Positions 44,259 through 53,764 of a DNA stretch of 64,000 nucleotides are shown here, one piece after another (position 1 is the first letter of the stretch; each line of letters begins with the position of its first letter). The position numbers and the translations under genes are program-made. Origin of the DNA: Paraburkholderia edwinii (GTDB lineage Bacteria > Pseudomonadota > Gammaproteobacteria > Burkholderiales > Burkholderiaceae); NCBI RefSeq assembly GCF_019428685.1, contig NZ_CP080096.1, forward strand, positions 2,418,001 through 2,482,000, read 5' to 3'. The notes beneath the pieces were generated by a model. That model made no database searches and was not told the origin of the DNA. It saw only the letters and a program-made list of their open reading frames with translations.

Positions 44259-46816
44259 GGAGTGCCTCCGCGCGCGGCCGGTCTTGCGGCGCGCGATGTT
44301 GCTTCGGTTGCTTCGGTTGCCTGGGTTGCCTGGGTCGCTTGGGTCGCTCCGGTTGCTTCGTTCGTATGCCGTGCCGTGTCATCGGCATGTGCGCCGCCGG
44401 CCGCCTTGTGCACCTCGCAAACGAACGGACCGAGCGTCGGCAGCGAGCCGTCGCGCGGACGCATGTAGGCGAATTCGACCGTGCAATGTCCTGCACTGCT
44501 ATCGATCTCGAGATGGTTGTCGGCCTGCAGTCCATCGACGAAGGTCAACCCGTCGTAGCCGACAATCGTGTCCCTGCCGCTTTCGACGTGATGCACGCGC
44601 GCGCCGGCCGGCAATACCGTGCCGTCAGGCAGCCGCAGCACAACCGAGGCGGCGCTGTAGCGCGTCACGCCAAAGCGCGCGAGCACGCCCGACTGGGCTT
44701 GCGGCACGAGATCCAGCGCCGTGTTGGCGATGCGCGCATCGGCCGGCAGCTTCATCGCATCGATGCCGACCTGGTTGTGCTGGTACGAGTTAAGGTCCGG
44801 AATCAGCAAGTGACCGCCGCCGTCGGTCATGCCGATGACGCGGTTCTCGTGCAGCACCGGAATGCCCGATACGCCGTCGGTCGAGACCAGTGCGAAGCCG
44901 TCGTCGATACGGCGCGACGGTTCGACCGCGCCATCCATCAGGACGACTGCGCCGTTCAGATCGAGCGATGCGCTCGTGCGTCCGTCGATGTTCTGGCCGA
45001 CCGCGGTCGCTTGCCCGTAGCGTCCGAGATACTGCAGCTGCGCCTGGCGGAACGGCACCGCGCCCGCGCCGCCGGCCTGCACGCCCCAGCCCCAGCCACC
45101 GTTGTAATCGGGCGGCCGCAACGCGGTAACGTTGTAGCTCGACTCGCCGTTCTGCCGGCCGACCGTCGCGTTGACCGACGTGTTGTGGCCGAGCCCGATG
45201 CTCACGCTCACGAACACGCCGCGCGAATCGTGCTGGCTGAAATCCTGGTACGCGCTCGCGTTGATCGACGCGAGGTTGCCGAGGCTCACCATCCACGAAA
45301 CGGAACCGATCTTCGACACCGGCGCACTGGGCATGCGAAAGCCGATGTAACTCAAGGCAAACGTCTGGCTGCCGAACACCGGCACCGACACGGTGACGCG
45401 ATCGGTCGCGGTGGGCACCGGCGTGCCGTCGCGCGCGGCGAGATCGCCGTAGTTGCCGAAGGCGCGGATCGTCTGCGCATCGAAGGAAAAACGCGGCGTG
45501 ATGTACTGATAGCCGAGGCTCGTCTGCACGCCGCCGAGGCGCCCCGCGCTCACGGCCAGCGCGCCGCTCAGCACGCCGCCCATGCCGAGCCGCACGAGCG
45601 CGCCGCCGCCCGCGTCGACGAGGCCGCCGGTCGCTTCGGCGTGCGCCTCGAGCGTCAGCATGTCGGTGACGCCGTGACGCATCGATGCGCTGACGGCCGG
45701 CGTCGTGTTGTAGCTGAACGATTCGATGCCGTAGTCGCGGCGCAGGAAACCCGCTTCGAACGAATAGCTCGACAGTCCCGCCGCGAGCAGCCGAGTATCG
45801 ACATACAGCGGCACCGACGTCGACACCGTGCGGCCAAGCGCATCGCGCGTGACGACGGTAGCCTGTCCGGCGCCCGTGATGCCCGGCACGTCGTTGACGA
45901 CGAACGGTCCGCTCGGCACGTTGCCGCTGAATTGCCGCACGCTGTTGATATACAGATCCACCGACGACGGCACGACGGCCGTGCCGAACAACGACGGCAC
46001 CGGGAACGTCACGAGGTCCGGACGCAGCGCGAAGTTGCTGCGCCACTGGAAACCGGCCATACGGATCGAACGCGACCATTCGAGCGACGACGAGATCGTG
46101 TCGCCGATCTGTGTGGTCGTCAGCGTCGCCGGATTCGATTTGCTCCACGACGTGTCGTAGCGCGTGTAGCGCTCGTCGCCGGTGTACAGATACGCGACGC
46201 CCGTGTTGCTGAATACGCCGTGCGGATCGAAGTAGCGTTCTTCGGAATACAGCGCGAGCTGCGCGGACGTGTCCGACTGGAAGAACGCGTCGTAGTTGAA
46301 CAGAAAGCCGCGCGAGGACGCCGCAGCCGGTGTCGGCGCGATCTCGCGCGAATCGAAGCGGTATGGCGTGCGAAGCGTGTCGGGCGCCGAGAGATCGATG
46401 GACTGTTGTGCGGCGTCGTATTCGTAGTGCAGGCCCGGAATCGCGTCGAGCCGCACTTCGTCGTTCGCGCCATAGCCGAGCTTGCCGATCGAGAAACCGA
46501 GCTGCTCGAGGTCGTGCGCCGACACGCTCAATTGTCCGTTCTGCTCGCGCAGATGCACGATCGACGACGTGCGTTGTCCGTTCACGGTCACTTCGAGATA
46601 GAGGTCGCGTGAGGCCGTGTCACGCGCGGTGGTTGGATGCTGCGTGTCATGCGGTTGTGCCAGTGCGTTTGGTATATCCGGTGTGCCCGGCGCGTTTGAC
46701 AGGGTCGATGCGCCGGGCGCATCGGCCGCCGCGCGGACGCTCATCGTGCATCCCGCCGCCAGCGCCATCGCACAGATCGATTGGGCGAGACGTCCCGGGT
46801 GTCGTCGGTTGTTCAT
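44255..46816 (-). CDS. Fimbrial outer membrane usher (CsuD-like)
   Basis: 853 residues. After the signal comes the usher N-terminal domain (LYLEVTVNGQRTSSIVHLREQNGQLSVSAHDLEQLGF). The beta-barrel has a plug (SVDLYINSVRQFSGNVPSGPFVVNDVPGITGAGQATVVTRDALGR) and C-terminal domains (GIPVLHENRVIGMTDGGGHLLIPDLNSYQHNQVGID). This is the form found in archaic (sigma, Csu-type) systems. The last 50 residues are an unusual extension with ATQATQATEATEAT runs encoded by a 9-bp repeat. It secretes and orders the pilin subunits. Confidence 0.94.
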   Translation of the reverse strand: MNNRRHPGRLAQSICAMALAAGCTMSVRAAADAPGASTLSNAPGTPDIPNALAQPHDTQHPTTARDTASRDLYLEVTVNGQRTSSIVHLREQNGQLSVSAHDLEQLGFSIGKLGYGANDEVRLDAIPGLHYEYDAAQQSIDLSAPDTLRTPYRFDSREIAPTPAAASSRGFLFNYDAFFQSDTSAQLALYSEERYFDPHGVFSNTGVAYLYTGDERYTRYDTSWSKSNPATLTTTQIGDTISSSLEWSRSIRMAGFQWRSNFALRPDLVTFPVPSLFGTAVVPSSVDLYINSVRQFSGNVPSGPFVVNDVPGITGAGQATVVTRDALGRTVSTSVPLYVDTRLLAAGLSSYSFEAGFLRRDYGIESFSYNTTPAVSASMRHGVTDMLTLEAHAEATGGLVDAGGGALVRLGMGGVLSGALAVSAGRLGGVQTSLGYQYITPRFSFDAQTIRAFGNYGDLAARDGTPVPTATDRVTVSVPVFGSQTFALSYIGFRMPSAPVSKIGSVSWMVSLGNLASINASAYQDFSQHDSRGVFVSVSIGLGHNTSVNATVGRQNGESSYNVTALRPPDYNGGWGWGVQAGGAGAVPFRQAQLQYLGRYGQATAVGQNIDGRTSASLDLNGAVVLMDGAVEPSRRIDDGFALVSTDGVSGIPVLHENRVIGMTDGGGHLLIPDLNSYQHNQVGIDAMKLPADARIANTALDLVPQAQSGVLARFGVTRYSAASVVLRLPDGTVLPAGARVHHVESGRDTIVGYDGLTFVDGLQADNHLEIDSSAGHCTVEFAYMRPRDGSLPTLGPFVCEVHKAAGGAHADDTARHTNEATGATQATQATQATEATEATSRAARPAARGGTP
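44298..44360 (-). repeat. 9-bp tandem repeat, seven units, at the usher 3' end
   Basis: Plus-strand units of the GTTGCTTCG / GTTGCCTGG / GTCGCTTGG type, in frame with the usher. They encode ATE/ATQ tripeptides beyond the conserved usher C-terminus. Confidence 0.88.
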
Positions 46817-46892
46817 GCGTGGTATCGCGACCTGTCATGCCTCCCCTCCGTTGTGCCGCCGCGCGCTACGCCGTCGCGCCCTCGCTGCTGCG

Positions 46893-47618
46893 CTAGCCTC
46901 CCCGGTCGACGATCACCGGCGCCTGCGCCGGCTGCGTATTGATCGACGCGCGCACCTTGACCGCGCCGCCCACGTCCGCGTCGGCTGGCAGCGGCACCTG
47001 CCACTGACGGCTGCGGCCCGCGAGCGCATAGCCGAGCAGCCCATCGTTGATCTCGTAGACCCGGCCCGACGGCACAATGAGTTGCACCGTCGCGATCTGC
47101 GCGCGCCGCGTGCCTGCGTTGTCGACGCGCAGCAACCAGCTCTGGCCGCTCTTCATGAGCCGCCACGACAACTGCGGCTCGCCGGCGGGACCTGGTGGCT
47201 CGACGAATACCGGCACCGAATAGCGCAGGCGGATCGTCACGCCGTTTGTCGTCGCTGTGCCCGGCGGCGGCAACTCGTCGATCAGCAAGCGGTAGTTCTG
47301 CTCGCCGACGCCGCGCGGCGCGGCATGCACGAGGCGCACGAGCTGATCCGCGTGCGCCGGTATTTCGATCAGCGGCGGGCTCGCGAGCATGTCCTGGGTC
47401 GGCGTCAGCGCGTCGTCGCCCTGCTGCTGGTCCCAGCGAAACACGCGCACCTGCCCGTAGAGCGGCGTATCGCCGGGGTTGCTCAGCGTGATGCCGGTCG
47501 CGACCGTGTCGGCGCTCATCTCGACCGTGACGGGTGCGATTTGCAGCGTGGCCGCGTAGGCGGCGAACGGAATCGCGGTGAATACAAGCGCTGCGATGCA
47601 AAAGCGACACGCGCGCAC
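46893..47618 (-). CDS. Periplasmic pilus chaperone (CsuC-like, PapD family)
   Basis: 241 residues with a signal (LVFTAIPFAAYAATLQIAPVTVEM). The PapD fold is recognisable: LSNPGDTPLYGQVRVFRWDQQ, then PPLIEIPAHADQLVRLV, then EQNYRLLIDELPP, then IRLRYSVPVFVEP. It should donate a beta-strand to SCPU subunits in the periplasm. It starts 1 bp before the major pilin's stop region (47618 versus 47620) and ends 76 bp before the usher start. Confidence 0.93.
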   Translation of the reverse strand: MRACRFCIAALVFTAIPFAAYAATLQIAPVTVEMSADTVATGITLSNPGDTPLYGQVRVFRWDQQQGDDALTPTQDMLASPPLIEIPAHADQLVRLVHAAPRGVGEQNYRLLIDELPPPGTATTNGVTIRLRYSVPVFVEPPGPAGEPQLSWRLMKSGQSWLLRVDNAGTRRAQIATVQLIVPSGRVYEINDGLLGYALAGRSRQWQVPLPADADVGGAVKVRASINTQPAQAPVIVDRGG

Positions 47619-47619
47619 G

Positions 47620-48153
47620 TTAGAAGTACACCGTTGCGGTCACGGTCGATTGATAGGTATCGGGTCGCGGTGTCGCCTGGGCCGGCACCTGGCCGAAGAC
47701 CGTGATCGATTGCGCGGAGCCGCTGCCCGTGCCGGCGACGGTATTCGTGCCTTGCGTGTTGCCCCAGATCACCGTACGCCCGGCGTCCTGGTAAAGCTGG
47801 AAGCCGACGGTGGTCGTAGTGTTGCCGGTCGCGGTGCCGGCCAGCAGCCGGTTCGTGACCGACGACCCCGTTACATTGCCCGCGTCGAGGCCGACGTTAT
47901 AAGGCGTCGTATTCGTGCAGGTTACGGCCACCGTGGTTTGCTGGTTAATGGCGGTGCCGAGAACGCCATTCGTGCCGAAAGCCAATGGATTCGCTGAAAT
48001 CGAGCAATTAGCCTGCAATGTCAGCGTAACCGTGAAAGTGGCGGTTGCAGTACCGTTTGAATATACAGCGGCGCGCGCATCCCGTTCCGATGCGCCATTA
48101 ACGAGGCATGCAACGACTAGCGCGAAAACAGCGCGTGACAGTTGCTTCATCAT
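47620..48153 (-). CDS. Spore coat U domain pilin, CsuA/B-like major subunit
   Basis: 177 residues from ATG 48153 (MMKQLSRAVFALVVACLV), chosen for the signal peptide and GGGAGAG upstream; a longer open frame is not needed. One SCPU domain: NCSISANPLAFGTNGVLGT, VAVTCTNTTPYNVGLDAG, then VFGQVPAQATPRPDTYQSTVTATVYF. It is the first gene of the pilin-chaperone-usher-tip operon. Canonical csu operons also have csuA and csuB minor pilins; these are missing, so the cluster is a reduced four-gene type. Confidence 0.9.
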   Translation of the reverse strand: MMKQLSRAVFALVVACLVNGASERDARAAVYSNGTATATFTVTLTLQANCSISANPLAFGTNGVLGTAINQQTTVAVTCTNTTPYNVGLDAGNVTGSSVTNRLLAGTATGNTTTTVGFQLYQDAGRTVIWGNTQGTNTVAGTGSGSAQSITVFGQVPAQATPRPDTYQSTVTATVYF

Positions 48154-48675
48154 TCTTTTCTCTCCCGCGTGGCAAACAGAATGCATGCGGCGCGATCGAC
48201 CGATGTTACGTCGCGATGTTAGTCGTGGTGTCACGTAGCAGCCTTACGCCCGCGATGCACCGCGCTGGCCGATACGTTCCGGGAACCCCCGAATCGACTT
48301 TATATGGTTCGGATCACCGATGGCAAATGTTTTTTTAATGCCTTCATGCATTATGTGTAATTGGTTATGCAATCCGGGTTATATCAAAATTGATTGGCAA
48401 TTATTTACTGATTTTCAGCATGTCATGTGCAAAGCGGAAATTAATACATAAACAGTAAACCGGCATACTGTCTTGGGCAGCATTTAGCATTCCCTGGCGC
48501 GCTGCATTAATCGCGAATCTCGCGAATCGCCAATCGTTCGCGATGGCCGGCCTCCTGTTCCACTGAAACCGCACGGCACGCGTTTGACACCGGTCAAACG
48601 CGTGGTTTAGCATTGTTCCATCCAATGAATTTGTGTTCTATCTGATAGAACACATGAAATAAACGGGAGACCGCC
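48154..48675. promoter_or_regulatory. Divergent promoter region between the pilus operon and iclR-like gene
   Basis: 522 bp, AT-rich from about 48320 to 48480. It should contain the pilus-operon promoter (minus) and the regulator promoter (plus). The only sharp feature is the palindrome at 48632-48654. Confidence 0.5.
48632..48654. promoter_or_regulatory. 23-bp perfect palindrome, probable IclR-family operator
   Basis: Two 11-bp arms (TGTGTTCTATC and its reverse complement) around a single T. It ends 21 bp before ATG 48676 of the regulator, so binding there would cover its promoter or 5' leader. IclR-type regulators bind short palindromes and commonly autoregulate; assigning this site to the adjacent regulator is an inference. 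Confidence 0.7.
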
Positions 48676-49563
48676 ATGGCTCGCAGCAGCGAGACCGCGC
48701 GCACGCCGCAGGGCGTGACGGCCAGCGGCATCGATGTGCTCGATCGCGCGGCGTCGATTCTCTTCGCGTTCCGGCGCGACGACGAACCGCTGACGCTCAC
48801 TCAACTGTCGGAGCGCACAGGGCTCTACAAAAGCACGCTATCGCGGCTCGCGCAGGCGCTCTGTCATCACAATCTGCTGAACCGTCGCGACGACGGACGC
48901 TACTGGATCGGTCCGTCGATCATGCATCTGGGCGCGGTCTACGAGGCCGGCTTCGACCTGCGCGACGTGCTGCTGCCCATCATGAAAGCGCTCAACGTCG
49001 AGAGCGGCGAGGCGGTGTCGTTTCATGTGCGCGAGCGCGACCATCGCGTGTGCCTCTATCGCATTGCATCGCGCCATTCGATTCGCGCCGAAGTGCATCC
49101 GGGCGATGTGCAGTCGCTCGATCGCGGCGCCGGCGGCCGCGTGCTGCTCGCGTTTTCCGGCGAGTCCGGCGCGCTGTACGACGAGGTGCGCAGGCGCCAT
49201 GTGTATCTGTCGATCGGCGAGCGCGACCCGGAAACGGCCGGTATTTCCGCGCCCGTGTTTCGCGTCGGGCAGGAACTGGTCGGCGCGCTCGGCATCGTCG
49301 GGCCGATCACGCGGATGGGCATCGACGAGATGGAGCGTTATCGCCCACGCCTTTTGCAGTTTGCGGCGCAGGCCACGGTTGCGCTCGGCGGCGACCCTGC
49401 GCCTTTGCTGGCCGCCGCCGCTACGCCGGCCACCGGAACTGCGCGGTCTGCTGCGTCCGGCGCTGCCTCGCCACACACGGGCGCCGATGCGCGCAAGCCG
49501 CGCGCGCGCCCCTCATCGAAGACAAGGCCTTCCCCTGCAAGCGGGAAAGCCGCGGGAGAATAA
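48676..49563 (+). CDS. IclR-family transcriptional regulator
   Basis: 295 residues. The N-terminal winged helix (LTLTQLSERTGLYKSTLSRLAQALCHHNLL) is followed by the IclR effector domain (about 85-260: EAVSFHVRERDHRVCLYRI, GAGGRVLLAFSGE, GISAPVFRVGQELVGALGIVGP). The last 45 residues are Ala/Pro/Arg-rich and probably unstructured. GGGAG lies 7 nt before the ATG. The gene directly precedes the transporter and LigJ/LigK genes on the same strand, so it is likely their regulator, responding to an aromatic acid or a ring-cleavage product. Confidence 0.93.
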   Translation: MARSSETARTPQGVTASGIDVLDRAASILFAFRRDDEPLTLTQLSERTGLYKSTLSRLAQALCHHNLLNRRDDGRYWIGPSIMHLGAVYEAGFDLRDVLLPIMKALNVESGEAVSFHVRERDHRVCLYRIASRHSIRAEVHPGDVQSLDRGAGGRVLLAFSGESGALYDEVRRRHVYLSIGERDPETAGISAPVFRVGQELVGALGIVGPITRMGIDEMERYRPRLLQFAAQATVALGGDPAPLLAAAATPATGTARSAASGAASPHTGADARKPRARPSSKTRPSPASGKAAGE

Positions 49564-49565
49564 GC

Positions 49566-50879
49566 ATGCTGAGCTGGTACAAGGATCTGACGAAGCCCGA
49601 AAAGCGCACATATTGGGCGTGCTTCAGCGGCTGGGGCCTCGACGCGATGGACACGCAGATGTACGCGCTCGCCATCCCGACGCTGATCGCGCTGTGGGGC
49701 ATGACGCGCGGCGAGGCGGGCCTGCTCGGCACCACCGTGCTGATCATGGCGTCGCTCGGCGGCTGGATCGCAGGCATTCTGGCGGACCGCTATGGCCGCG
49801 TGCGCGTGCTGCAAATCACCATTCTGTGGTTCTCGCTGTTTACGCTCCTCTCGGCGTTTACGAATTCGTTCGAGCAACTGATGATTACGCGCGGCCTGCA
49901 AGGGCTCGGCTTCGGCGGCGAATGGGCCGTCGGCGCGGTGCTGATCAGCGAGACAATCCGCCCGCAGGTGCGCGGCCGCGCGGTCGGCTCGCTGCAGGCG
50001 GGCTGGGCCATCGGCTATGGCATCGCCGTCCTGCTTTCCACGCTGCTGTTCACCTCGCTCGCGCCGTCGCTGGCGTGGCGCGTACTGTTCGCGGTCGGCA
50101 TCGTGCCGACGCTGCTCGTGTTGTGGATTCGCCGCCATATCGAAGAAGCGCCCGTGTTCGCGCAGAACCGCCGCGAACACGCGGCCGACCGCCCGAGCAT
50201 CTGGGCCGTGTTCGAAGGGCCCACGCGCATGACCACCTTCAAGGCTATCCTGCTGACGTTCGGCATCTACGGCGGCAACTACGTGATGATCACGTGGCTG
50301 CCCGCGTATCTGAAGCTCGTGCTGCATCTGTCGATCACGAACATCGGCGGCTATCTGGCGATCAACATCCTCGGCTCGTTCGCCGGCGCGTTTCTCAATG
50401 GCTGGATGGCCGACCGTTTTGGGCGCCGCCGCACGTTTATCGTGATCGCGTGTCTGCAGGCCGTTGCGGTTGCAACCTATACGCTCGCACCGATCACGCT
50501 GCCTGTCACGCTCGTGCTCGGCTTCGTGCTCGGCACGCTGCAGTCGGGCACGGCGGCGGGCACCGGCGCCTATATCGCCGAGCTGTTTCCGACGCGTATC
50601 CGCGGCTCGGCGCAGGGGCTTTGCGGCAATGCGGGACGCGCGATCGGCGCGATCATGCCGACCATGGTCGGCATATTGAGCGCGAAGCTCGAGCTCGGCG
50701 CGGCCATGGGACTGTGCGCATGCGTGTCATATCTGCTGGTGGTGACCGCTGCGCTGATGCTGCCGGAAACGCGCGGACGCGACCTCACGCAGGTCAGCGA
50801 CGACACGGCGCCGCCCGAAGATCACGTCACTCACGCGAGCCGAACGGCGAACCGCACGGACAATGCGGTGTCGCGCTAA
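49566..50879 (+). CDS. MFS transporter, aromatic acid:H+ symporter type
   Basis: 437 residues from ATG 49566, 2 nt after the regulator's stop, with GGGAG upstream. About twelve membrane segments. The first-helix motif GWGLDAMDTQMYALAIP (Asp in helix 1) and the loop motif GILADRYGRVRVLQ are typical of the aromatic-acid symporter branch (PcaK, GalT and similar). A second loop motif (WMADRFGRRRTFI) starts the second half. Given LigJ and LigK downstream, gallate, protocatechuate or a related carboxylate is the likely substrate. Confidence 0.9.
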   Translation: MLSWYKDLTKPEKRTYWACFSGWGLDAMDTQMYALAIPTLIALWGMTRGEAGLLGTTVLIMASLGGWIAGILADRYGRVRVLQITILWFSLFTLLSAFTNSFEQLMITRGLQGLGFGGEWAVGAVLISETIRPQVRGRAVGSLQAGWAIGYGIAVLLSTLLFTSLAPSLAWRVLFAVGIVPTLLVLWIRRHIEEAPVFAQNRREHAADRPSIWAVFEGPTRMTTFKAILLTFGIYGGNYVMITWLPAYLKLVLHLSITNIGGYLAINILGSFAGAFLNGWMADRFGRRRTFIVIACLQAVAVATYTLAPITLPVTLVLGFVLGTLQSGTAAGTGAYIAELFPTRIRGSAQGLCGNAGRAIGAIMPTMVGILSAKLELGAAMGLCACVSYLLVVTAALMLPETRGRDLTQVSDDTAPPEDHVTHASRTANRTDNAVSR

Positions 50880-50915
50880 AGCCCCTGTTTCAGGTGTTTA
50901 TTCAAGGTTAGACGC

Positions 50916-51941
50916 ATGATTATCGATATACACGGGCATTACACGACCGCGCCTAAAGCACTGGAAGTGTGGCGCAACCGCCAGATTGCCGCGCTCGGCA
51001 ATCCTGCTGACATGCCGAAGCCGTCGGAACTGCATATCAGCGACGACGAACTGCGCGAATCGATCGAGACGAACCAGTTGCGCCTGATGCGCGAACGCGG
51101 ACTGGACCTGACCGTGTTCAGCCCGCGCGCGAGTTTTATGGCGCATCACATCGGCGACTTTGCGGTGTCGAGCACATGGGCTGCGATCTGCAACGAACTG
51201 TGCTATCGCGTCAGCCACCTGTTTCCCGCGCATTTCATTCCCGCCGCGATGCTGCCGCAAAGCCCCGGTGTCGATGCGGCAACGTGCATTCCCGAACTCG
51301 TCAAATGCGTCGAGCAGTACGGCAATGTCGCGATCAATCTGAACCCCGACCCTTCCGGCGGACACTGGACGAGCCCGCCGCTCTCCGATCGCTACTGGTA
51401 CCCGATCTACGAGAAGATGGTCGAGTACGACATTCCCGCGATGATTCATGTGAGCACGAGCTGCAACGCATGCTTCCATACCACGGGGGCGCACTACCTG
51501 AACGCGGACACGACGGCGTTCATGCAGTGCCTGACCTCGGACCTGTTCCGCGATTTCCCGACGCTGCGCTTCGTGATTCCGCATGGCGGCGGCGCGGTGC
51601 CCTACCATTGGGGCCGTTTTCGCGGGCTCGCGCAGGAGATGAAGAAGCCGCCGTTGCAGGAGCATCTGCTGAACAATATCTTCTTCGACACATGTGTCTA
51701 TCATCAGCCCGGCATCGATCTGCTTACGCGCGTGATTCCCGTCGACAACATTCTGTTCGCGAGCGAAATGATCGGCGCGGTGCGCGGCATCGATCCGCAG
51801 ACGCATCACTACTTCGACGATACGAAGCGCTATGTCGAAGCCGCGGATGTGAACCCCGAAGAACGCCACCTGATTTATGAGGGCAATGCGCGGCGCGTCT
51901 ATCCGCGCCTGAATGCCGCTCTTCTCGCTCAAGGCCGCTAA
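50916..51941 (+). CDS. ligJ: 4-oxalomesaconate hydratase (amidohydrolase-type)
   Basis: 341 residues. An N-terminal metal motif ([13 protein letters not shown], HxH) starts an amidohydrolase barrel. Further on come [27 protein letters not shown] and [19 protein letters not shown] with the second His cluster, then [17 protein letters not shown]. These are characteristic of LigJ from the protocatechuate 4,5-cleavage pathway (not of GalB, which belongs to another fold). It hydrates 4-oxalomesaconate to 4-carboxy-4-hydroxy-2-oxoadipate in the cytoplasm. The next gene encodes the aldolase for that product. Confidence 0.92.
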   Translation: MIIDIHGHYTTAPKALEVWRNRQIAALGNPADMPKPSELHISDDELRESIETNQLRLMRERGLDLTVFSPRASFMAHHIGDFAVSSTWAAICNELCYRVSHLFPAHFIPAAMLPQSPGVDAATCIPELVKCVEQYGNVAINLNPDPSGGHWTSPPLSDRYWYPIYEKMVEYDIPAMIHVSTSCNACFHTTGAHYLNADTTAFMQCLTSDLFRDFPTLRFVIPHGGGAVPYHWGRFRGLAQEMKKPPLQEHLLNNIFFDTCVYHQPGIDLLTRVIPVDNILFASEMIGAVRGIDPQTHHYFDDTKRYVEAADVNPEERHLIYEGNARRVYPRLNAALLAQGR

Positions 51942-51955
51942 ACAGGACACTCACC

Positions 51956-52639
51956 ATGTACGAAATCGGAGTCGTTTATCGCAACATAGCGCGCGCGGAC
52001 AGCCGCGTCGCGGACGCTCTCGGCGCACTCGGCAGCGCCACCGTGCACGAAGCGATGGGCCGCACGGGCCTCATGAAGCCGTATATGCGCCCGATCTATA
52101 CGGGGGCGCACGCATGGGGCACGGCGGTCACGGTGCTGCTGCATCCCGGCGATAACTGGATGCTGCATGTCGCCGCCGAACAGATCCAGCCCGGCGATTT
52201 CGTCGTGGCGGCCGTCACGGCCGATTGCACCGACGGCTACTTCGGCGACCTGCTCGCGACGAGCTTCAAGGCGCGCGGCGCGCGCGGACTGATCATCGAT
52301 GCGGGCGTGCGCGACGTGACCGTGCTGACCGAGATGGGCTTTCCCGTGTGGAGCAAGGCAATTTCGGCCAAAGGCACGATCAAGGCGACGCTCGGTTCCG
52401 TCAATGTGCCGGTGGTATGCGCGGGCGCGCTGGTGAACCCCGGCGACGTGATCGTTGCCGATCAGGACGGTGTGGTGGCCGTGCCGTACGCCAACGCGCT
52501 GCAGACGCTCGAAAAAGCGAGCGCGCGGGAAGCGAACGAAGCGGAAAAGCGCGCGAAGCTCGCATCAGGCGTGCTTGGTCTCGATATGTACCAGATGCGC
52601 GAGCCGCTCAAAACACTTGGCCTGCGGTATATCGACTGA
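51956..52639 (+). CDS. ligK: 4-carboxy-4-hydroxy-2-oxoadipate aldolase (RraA-like fold)
   Basis: 227 residues, 14 bp after ligJ. It has the RraA/HMG-CHA aldolase fold: [16 protein letters not shown], then [42 protein letters not shown], then [38 protein letters not shown]. The [12 protein letters not shown] and DAGVRD blocks hold the metal- and substrate-binding residues. The class II aldolase splits the LigJ product into pyruvate and oxaloacetate, finishing the pathway. Confidence 0.93.
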   Translation: MYEIGVVYRNIARADSRVADALGALGSATVHEAMGRTGLMKPYMRPIYTGAHAWGTAVTVLLHPGDNWMLHVAAEQIQPGDFVVAAVTADCTDGYFGDLLATSFKARGARGLIIDAGVRDVTVLTEMGFPVWSKAISAKGTIKATLGSVNVPVVCAGALVNPGDVIVADQDGVVAVPYANALQTLEKASAREANEAEKRAKLASGVLGLDMYQMREPLKTLGLRYID

Positions 52640-52748
52640 ACCGCTTGCATCGAATTGGAGCGCAAGAGCCGGAGTGTGCGCACCTCATCGCATCGGTAAA
52701 CTAGGCTTTCAACAGTGAAAGTCTGGACAACGATTCGGAAGGTGCCAT

Positions 52749-53540
52749 ATGAACATCGCCATGCAGGGCACGCGGCGCGGCGCTAGCGCCGCGGATGACG
52801 TCGCGGTTGACGTCGCTGCTCACGCTTCAGGCCGGCCCATCGGCGCACGTGTTGCGTCGCTCGACTGGCCGCGCATTGAAGACGAACTCGACAACTTCGG
52901 CTGCGCAACTGCCGCCGGCCTGCTCGACCCGCAAGAGTGCGATCGGCTCGCGCAGCTTTACACGCAAGACGATATCTTCCGTTCGCGCGTCGTGATGGAG
53001 CGGCATGGCTTCGGGCGCGGCGAATACAAATACTTCGCGTACCCGCTGCCCGACATCATCGGCACATTGCGCGGCGCGCTCTACCCTCACCTCGTCAGCG
53101 TCGCGAATCGCTGGAACAAGGCACTGCGTATCGACGTGCGCTATCCGTCGTCGCATCGAGAGTTTATCAAGCGCTGCCACGACGCCCGACAGACGCGACC
53201 GACGCCGCTGCTGCTTCAATACGAGGCGGGCGATTACAACTGTTTGCACCAGGATCTCTACGGCGAGCATGTTTTTCCGATTCAGGTCGCGATCCTGTTG
53301 TCGGAACCCGGCAAGGACTTTACCGGCGGCGAATTCGTGATGACCGAACAGCGTCCGCGCATGCAGTCGCGCGCGGAGGTCGTACCGCTTAACAAGGGCG
53401 ATGCCGTGATTTTTACCGTCAATAGCCGGCCCGTGCAGGGTACGCGTGGCATTTACCGCGTGAATTTGCGTCATGGTGTTAGCCGCCTGCGTGCGGGGCA
53501 TCGGCACACGGTTGGCGTGATTTTTCACGACGCGCTGTGA
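52749..53540 (+). CDS. 2-oxoglutarate/Fe(II)-dependent dioxygenase
   Basis: 263 residues. The C-terminal half has the prolyl-hydroxylase-like double-stranded beta-helix. The iron motif HQDLYGEHVFPIQVAILLS (HxD, His about residue 167) is followed by FTGGEFVMTEQRP, the distal His in RHGVSRLRAGHRHT (about 242), and the following Arg expected to bind 2-oxoglutarate. It starts 109 bp after ligK with its own AAGG site and may be a separate transcript. Substrate unknown: it belongs to a small bacterial 2OG-Fe(II) family that may act on a protein or small molecule. A role in the aromatic pathway is not indicated. Confidence 0.88.
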   Translation: MNIAMQGTRRGASAADDVAVDVAAHASGRPIGARVASLDWPRIEDELDNFGCATAAGLLDPQECDRLAQLYTQDDIFRSRVVMERHGFGRGEYKYFAYPLPDIIGTLRGALYPHLVSVANRWNKALRIDVRYPSSHREFIKRCHDARQTRPTPLLLQYEAGDYNCLHQDLYGEHVFPIQVAILLSEPGKDFTGGEFVMTEQRPRMQSRAEVVPLNKGDAVIFTVNSRPVQGTRGIYRVNLRHGVSRLRAGHRHTVGVIFHDAL

Positions 53541-53650
53541 CGGGAGGGGCGGCGTGCCTTCCTGTCACGCCTCTTCCCGTCCTCGCATTTCCTCTCACAA
53601 AAGGGCGTGCAGATTTTCTGGTTACCTGAAGGAATGTGACCGACAATACG

Positions 53651-53671
53651 ATTGATCACAACCATTGATCA
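53651..53671. promoter_or_regulatory. Direct repeat ATTGATCA-N5-ATTGATCA upstream of the MFS exporter gene
   Basis: Two identical 8-bp boxes (53651-53658 and 53664-53671), each containing the TGATCA palindrome, 13 bp apart. They lie about 95 bp before the MFS start. They may be sites for an unidentified regulator. Confidence 0.4.
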
Positions 53672-53764
53672 TGGCGCTTTGGGAGTCAGTCTGGGAATAG
53701 AACAGGGTCTTCGCCCGTTCGGCACTTAATACACGGCTAACGTGTTTTAACTGGAGCACCGCGT

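Noticed and set aside
49025..50911. 628-codon plus-strand frame overlapping the IclR and MFS genes
   Set aside because: It is out of frame with both recognised genes, Arg/Ala-rich, and matches no family; the IclR and MFS frames are well supported.
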